This document shows positions 9,015-18,559 of a DNA stretch of 58,686 nt, piece after piece. The notes under the pieces were generated by a model. The model was not told the origin of the DNA and did not search any database. It saw only the letters and a list, made by a program, of their open reading frames with translations. The position numbers and the translations under genes were made by a program. The stretch's first letter is position 1, and every line of letters begins with the position of its first letter. The stretch is from the NCBI GenBank assembly GCA_900546265.1, contig URCA01000021.1, positions 1 to 58,686 on the forward strand, read 5' to 3'. Origin of the DNA: an uncultured Oscillospiraceae bacterium (GTDB lineage Bacteria > Bacillota > Clostridia > Oscillospirales > Acutalibacteraceae).

Positions 9015-9644
9015 ATGGGTACTTTGCTGAAAGAATTGCGGTATTCCTTGTATGTAACCGTACACCCGTTTAAGGGCTATTGGGAGATCAAACACGAACG
9101 CAAGGGCAGCCTGCGTACGGCTGGAATTCTGCTTACCCTTTACATCCTTGTCTCCGTTTTGTCCGGCTATTGCACCTCATATCTGTTCAATCCCGCCGGC
9201 GGCGTGAATTTCAGCATCTATAAAAGCGTGGCCACGACGCTGGGGCTGTTCTTTTTATGGTGCATCGCAAGCTGGTGTCTCACCAGCTTGTATGACGGCG
9301 AGGGGCGGTTTACCGATATTTTAAAGGCGACGGCCTACGCCTTGGTGCCGGTGACTCTGATTCAGTGTATCCTCATTCCGTTGAGTTATATGCTTGTGCT
9401 GACGGAGGCTTCTTTTTATACAATGCTGGTGAATATCGGCTATGTCTGGATGGCGTTCCTGCTGTTTACGGGAACACTGGTTACCCACCAATACACGTTT
9501 GCCAAATCGGTTCTGATGATTGTTTTCATTCTATTGGGCATGTGTATGATGGCCTATATCGCCCTGCTGTTTTTCAACCTAATCCAGCAGATGTCCGGTT
9601 TTTTTGTTACGCTTTGGGCGGAGCTCAAGCTCAGACTGTCTTGA
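9015..9644 (+). CDS. YIP1-family membrane protein
   Basis: A 209-residue integral membrane protein with about five hydrophobic helices and the YIP1-domain pattern. A soluble N-terminal segment (HPFKGYWEIKHERKGS) is followed by a helix block including the ATAYALVPVTLIQ motif. YIP1 proteins are membrane-spanning with no settled bacterial role. It starts 4 bases after the NHL gene with AGGAGTGAG as ribosome site and is followed at 14 bases by the DUF5696 lipoprotein, so the three are co-transcribed. A partner of the NHL and DUF5696 proteins at the membrane is inferred from order only. Confidence 0.85.
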   Translation: MGTLLKELRYSLYVTVHPFKGYWEIKHERKGSLRTAGILLTLYILVSVLSGYCTSYLFNPAGGVNFSIYKSVATTLGLFFLWCIASWCLTSLYDGEGRFTDILKATAYALVPVTLIQCILIPLSYMLVLTEASFYTMLVNIGYVWMAFLLFTGTLVTHQYTFAKSVLMIVFILLGMCMMAYIALLFFNLIQQMSGFFVTLWAELKLRLS

Positions 9645-9658
9645 GAGGAGGTAAACGG

Positions 9659-12388
9659 ATGCCACACACGAAGAAGCGCTCGGCTGCCGTGTCGGCCATC
9701 GGCTGTCTGGCCGCCCTGACGCTGCTGGCCGGCTGCGGCGGGGAAGCGATTTCTGCCGGCGACGCCAAGTCCGTCTATGCGCCGCATGCCAGTCAATTTG
9801 TCAGCGATTTACAAAGTGAGGCGAAAAGCGGCGCGTTTAAAGCGGGCGAGAAAGAGCTTGAGGCGCTTTCTGCGATGGAAGAAGTCCTCAGCAACGATCA
9901 TTTGACCTTGTATCTTGGCCGGTATTATGATATCGCCGTACTGGACAAGGACACGGGCAGCGTGTTTTTCTCCAACCGAGCGGTTTATGAGGACGATACA
10001 GATCTGAGCGAGGAAGGAAAGGCCGACGCCTATTCTCAGGTGGCTGTCGAATATTACGATGGAGCCAGCGCGCGCAATATGATGAGCAGCTATCCCAACA
10101 GTGTTGACGACGACGGGCTGAATCAGGTAACGGTAAAAGCGGAGCCGGATTCTCTTACTATCACCTATGCGTTCGGAACCAACACGGAAAAACAAACGAT
10201 TTGCTATGTCATGAGCCAGAAAGGCTACGATCAGCTTGCGGAAAAGGCAGATCGGGCTATCGGGGAGGAGCGAATCTCGACCTCCCAATTCGCGAGATTC
10301 CAAAATTTGTATCAAGCGATTGTTTACGACGAGCTGGACGACGCCGACAAGGCGGCATACGCCAAGAAATATTCCGGGCTCGCGTCGCTGGGGCTCCTGT
10401 ATGTTTGCGATCCTACGTATTTGACGTCGGTTCAGCGTTCTCTTCTGGAGGAGGTTTCCGCCGCGCTGAGCATTGACGAGTCGTTCATATCCCGGGAGGA
10501 AGCACAGGCCGGCGCCGTCAATGCCGCCGGGGCCGCGCAGGCGTATTTCGAGATCCCGGTGGTGTATCGGCTGCAGGAGCGAGATCTCATAGCACAGATT
10601 GACACGTCCCATATCGTGCATGTCAAGAACAGTGGATATACGCTGACAAAAATTTATCTGCTGAGCAATTTGTTTTCCACGACGGCGCAGGAAGAGGGCT
10701 ATCTCATGATCCCCGACGGCAGCGGCGCGGTTATTGAGAACAGCTCCAGAAATGGCAGCAGCGCTTCCTTAACGCAAACGGAGCTGCCGTTTTACGGCAG
10801 CGATTTCGGCGTCAACCATAACGACGCTTCGACGCTGGTTCCCTATTCGCCGTTTCCCGTGTTCGGTATACGCAGCGGGAATCGCGGGGTTTTCGGCATT
10901 GTGGAGAGCGGCGACGCTATGGGCGGCGTGCGGATAAAGACCGTGAATTCACTTTCCTCGTATAATACGGCAGCCCCCTACTTTACCTACTATACCATGG
11001 ACGTTGCATCAAACGATATTCTGGATCAGCAGGAGAATGTGGTGGCAAACCGGGTGTATTCCAAAAAGGAACCCGAAGCTCCCTATGTGGTACGGTATCA
11101 TTTCCTATACGGCGAAAACGCCGGCTATTCCGGCATGGCCCGGTACTATCGCACCTATCTGGCACAAACCGGTTCTATAAAAAAGCTGCCGGAGAAACGG
11201 GATTTGCGTCTCGATGTGAGTTTTTTAGGAGCGGTCACAAAAAGGAAGATGGTCGGATTTATTCCGATGAATGTGGAAACCGCGGCGTCTACCTTTGAGG
11301 GGATCCAAGCGTTTGGGCGGCAATTGGCGGAGCGCAATGTGGCGAGCTTTAACGCCCTGCTTCTGGGGGCGATCAACGGCGGCATGCAGTTTCGGGTGCC
11401 TCATACCGCCACCATCGAAAAATCCCTGGGAGGAACCGAGGGGCTTTCCTCGTTGACAAAATTTTTTGACGGGACACAGGGCCGCGCGTATTTGGGCGTG
11501 GATTTTACCAGGGTTTACCGAAATGGAAACGGCCTGAATACCAGCACGCAAATCTCCCGCTTTATCAGCAACGACACGGCGGTTCTCAGCGGATATTCTC
11601 CGTCCAGCGGTCGCCGTGACCCGGATGACAGCGCGTATCTCCTTAATCCCCTGAGCTATGGCGCTATCATCGACCGTTTTCATGAGGATGGCGCGCGCAT
11701 CGGAGCAAATACCCTTTTTGTTTCCTCCCTATGCTCCTATCTGTCCGGTAATTACGATGAGAGACATGAGGTGACACGGGAGGAAAGTAAAAACATTACC
11801 GTCGCTTCGCTTGAAAAGCTGGTAAATAACGGGTATACTTTACTGGCGGACGGCGGGAACGCGTATACGCTGAAATATCTGCGGGCGGTGACCGATATTT
11901 CACTTGGATCTTCGGAAATGAGCATGGAAAGCTATGCGATTCCTTTTGTTGGCATGGTGCTGCACGGCTATATGGAGTACAGCGGCGTCGCGCTGAACCA
12001 GCAGGGCAGTTATCAAAAGGCCCTGCTGAAAAACATCGAGAGCGGCGCGGGTCTGCACTATGTTCTGATGACGGAGGATCCGCTGCTGCTGGCGGATACC
12101 AGCTGCTCGGATTATTATTCCGTAGCGGTGGATACGTGGGAAGAAGAGATTATCTCCACATATACCCGTCTGAACGCCCTATTTCGGGAGATCAGCGACA
12201 GTGTGATAACGGAGCATAAACGGCTGACCGGCGGCGTCGTGCAGGTCTCCTATGAAAACGGCGGCCGTGTACTGATAAATTACAACAATGACGACGCTGT
12301 CATTGAAGGGTATACGATAGCCGGAATGGACTTTTTGTATGTGAACGAATCGATAACAGAAGGAATGGGATACGATGCGCACACGTAA
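9659..12388 (+). CDS. DUF5696 lipoprotein
   Basis: A 909-residue lipoprotein with a signal peptide and lipobox LLAGCGG. The region after about residue 330 resembles DUF5696, a large uncharacterised domain that I read as a possible TIM-barrel hydrolase-like fold (YSGMARYYRTYLAQTGSIKK and LADGGNAYTLKYLRAVTDIS). The N-terminal 300 residues are alpha/beta and unassigned. No catalytic residues can be named with confidence. ATG at 9659 has an excellent AGGAGG. A longer in-frame reading starting inside the YIP1 gene is not supported. The 3' end overlaps the next permease by 14 bases. Likely role: surface-exposed glycan binding or cleavage supporting the transporter. This is inference from context. 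Confidence 0.82.
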   Translation: MPHTKKRSAAVSAIGCLAALTLLAGCGGEAISAGDAKSVYAPHASQFVSDLQSEAKSGAFKAGEKELEALSAMEEVLSNDHLTLYLGRYYDIAVLDKDTGSVFFSNRAVYEDDTDLSEEGKADAYSQVAVEYYDGASARNMMSSYPNSVDDDGLNQVTVKAEPDSLTITYAFGTNTEKQTICYVMSQKGYDQLAEKADRAIGEERISTSQFARFQNLYQAIVYDELDDADKAAYAKKYSGLASLGLLYVCDPTYLTSVQRSLLEEVSAALSIDESFISREEAQAGAVNAAGAAQAYFEIPVVYRLQERDLIAQIDTSHIVHVKNSGYTLTKIYLLSNLFSTTAQEEGYLMIPDGSGAVIENSSRNGSSASLTQTELPFYGSDFGVNHNDASTLVPYSPFPVFGIRSGNRGVFGIVESGDAMGGVRIKTVNSLSSYNTAAPYFTYYTMDVASNDILDQQENVVANRVYSKKEPEAPYVVRYHFLYGENAGYSGMARYYRTYLAQTGSIKKLPEKRDLRLDVSFLGAVTKRKMVGFIPMNVETAASTFEGIQAFGRQLAERNVASFNALLLGAINGGMQFRVPHTATIEKSLGGTEGLSSLTKFFDGTQGRAYLGVDFTRVYRNGNGLNTSTQISRFISNDTAVLSGYSPSSGRRDPDDSAYLLNPLSYGAIIDRFHEDGARIGANTLFVSSLCSYLSGNYDERHEVTREESKNITVASLEKLVNNGYTLLADGGNAYTLKYLRAVTDISLGSSEMSMESYAIPFVGMVLHGYMEYSGVALNQQGSYQKALLKNIESGAGLHYVLMTEDPLLLADTSCSDYYSVAVDTWEEEIISTYTRLNALFREISDSVITEHKRLTGGVVQVSYENGGRVLINYNNDDAVIEGYTIAGMDFLYVNESITEGMGYDAHT

Positions 12389-13322
12389 TCATGGCGGCCC
12401 TTCCAGACGGGCCGGCAGCCTGATGGCTAAAAGGAATAACGCTGGCTATCTGTTCATATGTCCATTTCTCGTGGGTATGCTCTTTATTTTTCTCCCCTCG
12501 CTGGTGGAATCCTTTTCCTATTCGCTGGAATTCGCCACCGTTCAGTTTGACTCGGTAGCCAGGGAATATGTCGGCTTTCAGAACTACATAGCCGCACTGA
12601 CAGAGGACACGGAATTTCTGCCGAAGCTTTACGGGGCTGTCCAGGGCACGCTCGTCGATTTGGTCGTCATCCTGTTTTTCAGCTTTTTCATTGCCAACAT
12701 CCTGAATCAGAAGTTCATCGGCAGAGGAGCGGCGCGCGCCGTCTTTTTCCTCCCGGTGCTGGTGGCCACAGGCATTATAGCCAGTGCCGACGTCAACAAT
12801 ATGGCCACTTCCTTTTTCGGCTCCGCCACCAACAACGGCGAATCTATTTCCACGGCGTTCTCAGGCAACTTCGCCTCCTTTTTTGATTTGAAAAGCCTGC
12901 TGGAATCGGCGAATTTAAACAGCACCCTGACCGGCGTAATCCTCTATGCCGTAGAAAACACCTACAGTGTGGTCAATTCCTCCGGTGTACAAATCCTCAT
13001 ATTCCTTTCCGCCCTGCAGACGATTCCAAGCTCTCTGTTTGAGGCATCCAAGGTGGAGGGCGCCACCAAATGGGAGGAGTTCTGGAAAATCACGTTCCCT
13101 ATGCTGACGCCCATGATTCTTGTCAATATCGTTTACACCATCATCGACTCGTTTACCAATCCAAAGTACGAGGTGCTGCAATATATTCTGGACAATTCTT
13201 TTACCAACAGCCGGGGGATTGGATATTCCTGCGCTATGTCCTGGATGTTCTTCCTTATTATTGTGATTTGTCTGGGAATTATCTGCGGCCTCTTGTCCAA
13301 GCGCATACAGTATTTGGATTAG
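12375..13322 (+). CDS. second sugar ABC transporter permease (MalF-like)
   Basis: A 315-residue permease with the first helix at GYLFICPFLVGMLFIFLPSL. The EAA loop reads SLFEASKVEGATKWEEFWKI. A long extracytoplasmic insert (about residues 140-190, rich in Ser/Asn) lies between helices 2 and 3 and is unusual for this family. It is the first subunit of the second channel in the operon. The start overlaps the DUF5696 gene. A later ATG at 12423 is possible, since the first 16 residues are basic and poorly conserved in type. Confidence 0.92.
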   Translation: MRTRNHGGPSRRAGSLMAKRNNAGYLFICPFLVGMLFIFLPSLVESFSYSLEFATVQFDSVAREYVGFQNYIAALTEDTEFLPKLYGAVQGTLVDLVVILFFSFFIANILNQKFIGRGAARAVFFLPVLVATGIIASADVNNMATSFFGSATNNGESISTAFSGNFASFFDLKSLLESANLNSTLTGVILYAVENTYSVVNSSGVQILIFLSALQTIPSSLFEASKVEGATKWEEFWKITFPMLTPMILVNIVYTIIDSFTNPKYEVLQYILDNSFTNSRGIGYSCAMSWMFFLIIVICLGIICGLLSKRIQYLD

Positions 13323-13331
13323 GGGGAAATT

Positions 13332-14279
13332 ATGAATTCTTTATTATCGTCTGTACCCGCGGAGGCCACGGCGTCCGGACGCAAGAAATGGAACCGGTGG
13401 AAAGCGCGGCATCTGACGCCGCAAGCGGTTACTTCTCTGCTTTGGAAGTTGGTGCGGGCGGTCATCCTGCTGGGGCTGTGCTATATCATCCTGTACCCGT
13501 TTTTTATTAAGGTAGTCAACGCGTTTAAAACCTATTCCGATTTTATCGATCCCACGGTTCGCTTTCTGCCGAAAACGTTTACCTGGGGAAATGTCCGGCA
13601 CGTTGTCAAGGAAATGAGCTATTGGTCGGCTTTACAAAATACGCTGCTGATTTCGGTGGCATTGGGCGCTTTGCAGACCTTGGTTTGCGCCGTTGTCGGA
13701 TATGGGTTCGCCCGGTTTCAATTTAAAGGACGGAACCTCTGCTTTTTCCTGGTCATCTTTTCTCTGATTGTACCCTCCCAGACCATCCTCCTCCCGCTGT
13801 ATCTGAAGTTCAAGGCGTTTCTCGGCGTGTTTAAGCTGATCGGAACGGCGTGGCCCCTGGTAATCCTGTCCATGACCGGTCTGGGGATCAAAAACGGCCT
13901 GTATATTTTCATGTTTCGTCAGTTCTTCCGGAATATGCCCAAGGAGCTGGAGGAAGCCTCCTATCTGGACGGCTGCGGTACGCTACGGACGTTTACGAAA
14001 ATCATGCTGCCGGCGGCCACGGCTGTTATGACGACCGTTTTTCTTCTGGCTCTGGCCTGGCAGTGGACGGATACGGTTTTTTCCCCGCTGTTCCTGGATG
14101 AGGTCAACATTCTGTCAAAAAATGTGAGCGCTTTGGCTCAGAGTGCCGGCAAACCGATTGAAGTAGCCAACTATGTCAATATCGGCGCCGTGCTGGCCGT
14201 TCTCCCTATTGCGCTTATATATATCGTCCTTCAGAAATTCTTTGTAGAATCTATTGACAGGGCGGGCATTGTCGGCTAG
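13332..14279 (+). CDS. second sugar ABC transporter permease (MalG-like)
   Basis: A 315-residue partner permease with a basic N-terminal extension of about 40 residues before the first helix. The EAA loop reads ELEEASYLDGCGTLRTFTKI. It begins 9 bases after the previous permease with a GGGGG ribosome site. Together they form a second CUT1 channel, likely fed by the 526-residue lipoprotein at 15517-17097, which has its own promoter and operator. Confidence 0.93.
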   Translation: MNSLLSSVPAEATASGRKKWNRWKARHLTPQAVTSLLWKLVRAVILLGLCYIILYPFFIKVVNAFKTYSDFIDPTVRFLPKTFTWGNVRHVVKEMSYWSALQNTLLISVALGALQTLVCAVVGYGFARFQFKGRNLCFFLVIFSLIVPSQTILLPLYLKFKAFLGVFKLIGTAWPLVILSMTGLGIKNGLYIFMFRQFFRNMPKELEEASYLDGCGTLRTFTKIMLPAATAVMTTVFLLALAWQWTDTVFSPLFLDEVNILSKNVSALAQSAGKPIEVANYVNIGAVLAVLPIALIYIVLQKFFVESIDRAGIVG

Positions 14280-14326
14280 CAAGGAATTCTCCTGTGTTAG
14301 TATTTTAAAAAGAGGCGGGATTGCAG

Positions 14327-15346
14327 ATGCGTGTGACCAGAAGAGACGTTGCCGTTCGGGCGGGCGTGTCCGAGGCGTCGGTGTCGTATGTCATGAATAA
14401 AAGCCGCAGCGTGTCTCCGGAAACCACTAAAAAGGTCTGGGATGCGGTCAAGGAGCTCAACTATACCGCAGACATGGTGGCGCGGTCGATGGTGAAAAAC
14501 GAAACCAAGCAATTGGCGGTTTTGGCCAACGACCTGTCCAACCCGTATTTTGCGGAAATTATTACGGGCTTTGAAAACGCGGCCATTGATAACGATTATC
14601 TGGTCAGTATCTGCACCGGCCAGCGCGAGACGGAAAAGTATATTCAGCACTTGATTGCCCGGCGGATTGACGGCGTGTTTATCACGGGTCTGCCCTATAT
14701 GTCGGATCAAAGGTATCATGAAATCATAAGCAGTATGGTCGACGGCGATGTGCGGGTGCTGATTAACGGCATTATCTTAAAGGATTGCCGGGATATTTCT
14801 CATATTTATGTGGATCATACGCTGGGGATTGAAAAGGCTGTGGCGCATTTGAAAAATATGGGGCATACGTGCATTGCCATGCTCAGCACCTTTGCCCGTA
14901 ATAACACGTTTGATCCCAGCGATCGCCTGTTTTTTTCCGCGATGGAAAAGATGCTGCCGGACAGCGAGCCGATATTTGTCGGAGAAATCGCTACGCGCAA
15001 CCCGGATATGGATTCCAGCTACCGGCTCATGCAGAAGCTGATGGCGGAGCATCCTGAGGTGACCGCTGTCCTGTGCCTGAACGACCTGATGGCCTACGGT
15101 GCCATTCAGGCGATTTCCGACAAAGGAAAATCGGTTCCCGGCGACATCTCCGTGGTGGGTATGGACGATATCTATATATCCACTAAATTCAGCCCGTCTC
15201 TAACCTCTATTGGGTTCAATAAGCTGGAATACGGTAAACTGGCGTTTGATGTCTTGCATCGTCATATCCGCCACAACACGGTGGATGATGTCACCGTCAG
15301 CACCGAACTGTTCATCCGGGACTCTACCGGCCCGGTACACAGATAG
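14327..15346 (+). CDS. LacI-family transcriptional regulator of the island
   Basis: A 339-residue repressor. The N-terminal helix-turn-helix with hinge (RRDVAVRAGVSEASVSYVMN) is followed by a periplasmic-binding-protein-like effector domain with the standard landmarks (DLSNPYFAEIITGFE, RIDGVFITG, VLCLNDLMAYGA and SVVGMDDI). ATG at 14327 is chosen because GAGGCGGG sits 7 bases before it. TTG at 14321 is too close. The gene closes the large operon and lies just upstream of a perfect operator palindrome. Proteins of this family bind 14-20 bp palindromes with a central CG, matching the four GTTACACGTGTAAC-like sites in the island. Derepression by a released sugar is the usual mode. Confidence 0.94.
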   Translation: MRVTRRDVAVRAGVSEASVSYVMNKSRSVSPETTKKVWDAVKELNYTADMVARSMVKNETKQLAVLANDLSNPYFAEIITGFENAAIDNDYLVSICTGQRETEKYIQHLIARRIDGVFITGLPYMSDQRYHEIISSMVDGDVRVLINGIILKDCRDISHIYVDHTLGIEKAVAHLKNMGHTCIAMLSTFARNNTFDPSDRLFFSAMEKMLPDSEPIFVGEIATRNPDMDSSYRLMQKLMAEHPEVTAVLCLNDLMAYGAIQAISDKGKSVPGDISVVGMDDIYISTKFSPSLTSIGFNKLEYGKLAFDVLHRHIRHNTVDDVTVSTELFIRDSTGPVHR

Positions 15347-15392
15347 CCGAGCAGCCGTGTGCAAATTAAAATATGTTTTTTACGAAAACCGC

Positions 15393-15444
15393 TTGCGTTT
15401 TGTAGAGAAAAATGGTATTATGTTATTAATGTTACACGTGTAAC
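15393..15444 (+). promoter_or_regulatory. promoter and perfect LacI-type operator of the second binding protein
   Basis: TTGCGT (15393-15398), a 17-bp spacer and TATTAT (15416-15421) form a good promoter. GTTACACGTGTAAC at 15431-15444 is a perfect 14-bp palindrome located at about +3 to +17. This is the best-matching member of the set and probably the consensus. Confidence 0.87.
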
Positions 15445-15516
15445 AAATCGGAAACGCCTTATAGCAGTCTATTCTTGAAGCCATGTCGCACTAACAGAAA
15501 TAGAAGGAGGAGAATT

Positions 15517-17097
15517 ATGTCCAGAAAAATTTTATCCGCGTTGATTGCTGCGTTCCTGCTGTTGTCACTCTGTTCCTGCGGGGGGGGATCGAAGCCTGCC
15601 GACGATTCCTCGTCGGCCGTTTCCGGAGGAAACGCGACCGACAGCGGCGTATCGGGAGAAACCGAACCGGGTTCCGAGATTACCACGCTTCCCGGATTGG
15701 AATCGAATTCTTCCATGAGTCCGGATGCGTCCGGTGGAAGCCATGGGACGACGACCGGCGGCAAGAATGGAAGCGGAGCCACCAAGACGCAAACGGTGGT
15801 GACTGTCCCTACAAAAACCAGCGATTCCGCGCAAATGGTCGATCCGGGTTTTCTGAACGGCGTGGATCCGTTTAAGGATCCGGTATTCAGCGAACAGGTT
15901 ACGGATTTAAAGGGCAAAACAATCAAGCTGGGGACTTTCTGGCCCAACAACTACAAGGCCAGCAACAGCGATCCAATCGCCCAGGCGAACGTCAAGGCAA
16001 TCGCCGCGATTCAGAAGGAATACAAGTGTACCATCAAAGTGGTCAATTTGGATGCAAATAGTTATTTGACGGATGTCGCCACCGCCACCGCGGGAGGAAA
16101 GATCGTGGCGGATATCTATGAAATCCAGGGTGAAATGAACAGCCTGTATAAAAACGGCTATTTCGCCGATCTGTCCAAGGTGAAATCCGTCGGTCTGAAA
16201 ACGAATGGGTGGAGTCAGGCTGCCATCGCAAACGCCACGTATAAAAACACCTGCTATGGCGTGGGACTCGAGAAAGATGTAGGATACAGCGTCGTCTATT
16301 TTAACAAGGCGTTGGCTTCCCAGTACAAGATCGGCAATCTGTATGATCTGGTGGACAAGGGACAGTGGACCTGGTCCAAATTCCGCGAGGCCTCCGAAGC
16401 GGTTTATAAGCAGTCCAGCGGAAAGGTTTACGGCTGTAACGCCACGTTCACACCGTATATATTCAATCTGGTCTTTTCAAACGGCACCTCGCCGATTGTC
16501 CTGGCCAATGGCATCCCGGTGTTCAACGGACTGGATTCCAAACTGCTGGAAGCGCTGAACTGGCTGCAGGATTACTGCAAGGCCGGACTGTACAACAAGA
16601 AAGGCAGCAGCGGCTATGTGACCGCTATCAACTCTTTCATGGGCGGCAACAGTCTGTTTTACATCGCCGGTAACGGTTCACCGGATATCAACGATTTGTC
16701 CGCTTTGATGAAAGACGATTACGGCATCCTTCCTTTCCCCAAAGGCGACGGACAAAAAGACTATACCTGTATTCTTTTGAATAACCGGTACTACGGGCTT
16801 GCCAGCAACAACGCGCAGGTGGAGGATGCCGGCAAGATCCTGGTAGCTCTTGGAAACCGCACGTTTACGAAGGCGGCGGATTGGGAAAAGCGGCACGCGG
16901 GTTATGTCCGGGACGACGAGTCTCTAGGCATGCTGCGCAAGATTCGGAGTTACAAGTCCATTTTCCGTCTTTCAACCTCCTCCTTTGAAAACAACGCGGC
17001 TGCCGCCTGCGTTGATCAGAAAATGACGCCCAAGCAGGCCATGGAAGCAATTCTCAATACGGCGCAGGCCGAGATTAACGAACGGTTCGGCATATAA
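15517..17097 (+). CDS. sugar ABC transporter solute-binding lipoprotein
   Basis: A 526-residue secreted lipoprotein with signal peptide and lipobox (LLSLCSCGGG). A Ser/Thr/Gly-rich linker of about 100 residues comes next. A type-1 solute-binding fold (about 130-520) follows, with landmarks KDVGYSVVYFNKALASQYK, LYDLVDKGQWTWSKF and DDYGILPFPKGDGQ. ATG at 15517 has GGAGGAG upstream. It likely serves the second permease pair (12375-14279), which lacks a binding protein of its own in the operon. The operator directly upstream places it under the same LacI regulator. Confidence 0.92.
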   Translation: MSRKILSALIAAFLLLSLCSCGGGSKPADDSSSAVSGGNATDSGVSGETEPGSEITTLPGLESNSSMSPDASGGSHGTTTGGKNGSGATKTQTVVTVPTKTSDSAQMVDPGFLNGVDPFKDPVFSEQVTDLKGKTIKLGTFWPNNYKASNSDPIAQANVKAIAAIQKEYKCTIKVVNLDANSYLTDVATATAGGKIVADIYEIQGEMNSLYKNGYFADLSKVKSVGLKTNGWSQAAIANATYKNTCYGVGLEKDVGYSVVYFNKALASQYKIGNLYDLVDKGQWTWSKFREASEAVYKQSSGKVYGCNATFTPYIFNLVFSNGTSPIVLANGIPVFNGLDSKLLEALNWLQDYCKAGLYNKKGSSGYVTAINSFMGGNSLFYIAGNGSPDINDLSALMKDDYGILPFPKGDGQKDYTCILLNNRYYGLASNNAQVEDAGKILVALGNRTFTKAADWEKRHAGYVRDDESLGMLRKIRSYKSIFRLSTSSFENNAAAACVDQKMTPKQAMEAILNTAQAEINERFGI

Positions 17098-17129
17098 AAA
17101 ATGCTGTAAGCGCGAAAGGATAATTCGTT

Positions 17130-18524
17130 ATGGTTAATAGAAAAAAGCTTTTGGCGGCTTTTTCCGGCCTGCTGGCGGTATCCCTTGTGGTGTTTCAGGG
17201 GGCTGCCGCCACGCAGAACAGCACGCTGAAAATTGTCTGTGCGAATGAGGGGAGCAATATTTACACGCCGCCGGAGAGCGTGCAGTATTCCTACCGGTAT
17301 GGCCCGGCGATCCTCATCGACGGCAACCGAATCGACATCTGGGCGTCCGCGCCGCCACTTGTTTCCAACGGCGTGCGGTACGGAAACGACAGCATTGAAT
17401 ACACCCGTTCCATGGACGGGGGCAAGACGTGGACGGACTGGAAAGTGGTGCTGTATCCTACGCTGGATTCGGAGGACAAATGGTCTACCTGCGACCCCGG
17501 CGCTTTCAAATACGGCGACTATTATTATGTTGGATATACGGGTTCGCCGGAATTCCGGACCGATCCCTCGAAAGAAAAAGCCGTCAACAACCTGTTCATC
17601 GCCCGTGCCAAAAATCCGGAAGGCCCCTATGAAAAATGGAATGGCAGCGGCTGGGGTGGCAAGCCGTACGCCATTACCCGCTACAGTGGAAACGGCGTGG
17701 GCTGTTCCATGCCCGCCTTTACGGTCAAGGACGACAGGCTCTATATGTATTATGTCGACCAGACGAAGGACGATCAGGACTGGAACAGCTACGGGAATAT
17801 CTCGGTGTCGGTTTTTCCGCTTAAGGATCCCAACTGGCCGGGAAAGCAGATTTCCAATGACCGCTGCAAAAACGAACCGGAGGAAGTCAAGTATTGCCCG
17901 GAAACGGGGAAATTTATCGGCTTTCAGCTGTTAAACGGATGGGATTACGATTCCTATGTGAGCGTCATGGAGTCCAAGGACGGCATCAATTTTGAAAAAA
18001 CCACGACGTTCCGAAGCAACTTCCCCCACTATGCACACAACATAGGCGTGAGCGGGAATACGCTCGGGCAGTTGGATTTGAGCATCACGAATTACATCGG
18101 CGCAGCGTATACGCCCACCGGCGACGAAGCCTGGTGGGGGCACTGGCACACACGGCTTGCCCCGCTCTACATAAAGACGGAGAGCTCTGCTACAACGGCA
18201 AAGCCGACCACCACGAAGCCGGCGACCCCAACCACCAAGCCGAAAAAACCGACCGCTACCTCACCGGAGTCCAAACCGGTAGAAAATCCAACTTCCGATG
18301 CACCGTCAAACGAAGCTTCGGAACCGGCTTCCGGCGAAACCACGCAGGCGCTCGATACGACGTCGACCACCCGCCCGGAAAGCTCTGCGGCGCCGGTGAT
18401 AAAGGAGTCGGCGGATGGCCTGCCCGTCTGGGCGTATATGGTGATTGCCGGCGGGGTCGTCCTGCTGGCGGGCGGCGGCGTATTACTTTATCTTTTCGTA
18501 TTTAAAAAGAAGAGAGTGAAATAG
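17130..18524 (+). CDS. surface-anchored five-bladed-propeller (Asp-box / GH43-like) protein
   Basis: A 464-residue secreted protein with an N-terminal signal sequence ending near GAAAT. A beta-propeller-like domain (about 30-350) contains an Asp-box SMDGGKTW and repeated YxxYxGYTGSPEF- and DRLYMYYVDQ-type strands seen in GH43, GH32 or sialidase-like propellers. A Thr/Pro/Lys-rich linker (about 355-430) and a C-terminal membrane helix with basic tail (VIAGGVVLLAGGGVLLYLFV, then KKK) anchor it. Whether it is catalytic is uncertain because the acid/base and nucleophile cannot be picked out. It follows the second binding protein by 32 bases and is likely co-transcribed. Confidence 0.78.
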   Translation: MVNRKKLLAAFSGLLAVSLVVFQGAAATQNSTLKIVCANEGSNIYTPPESVQYSYRYGPAILIDGNRIDIWASAPPLVSNGVRYGNDSIEYTRSMDGGKTWTDWKVVLYPTLDSEDKWSTCDPGAFKYGDYYYVGYTGSPEFRTDPSKEKAVNNLFIARAKNPEGPYEKWNGSGWGGKPYAITRYSGNGVGCSMPAFTVKDDRLYMYYVDQTKDDQDWNSYGNISVSVFPLKDPNWPGKQISNDRCKNEPEEVKYCPETGKFIGFQLLNGWDYDSYVSVMESKDGINFEKTTTFRSNFPHYAHNIGVSGNTLGQLDLSITNYIGAAYTPTGDEAWWGHWHTRLAPLYIKTESSATTAKPTTTKPATPTTKPKKPTATSPESKPVENPTSDAPSNEASEPASGETTQALDTTSTTRPESSAAPVIKESADGLPVWAYMVIAGGVVLLAGGGVLLYLFVFKKKRVK

Positions 18525-18559
18525 GTTCCGTTGTAAAGGACAGGCGAGGAGATTTGCCA

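Noticed and set aside
14321..14326. TTG at 14321 as LacI start
   Set aside because: It is only a base from the ribosome site, and the ATG at 14327 has correct spacing and gives the canonical HTH N-terminus.
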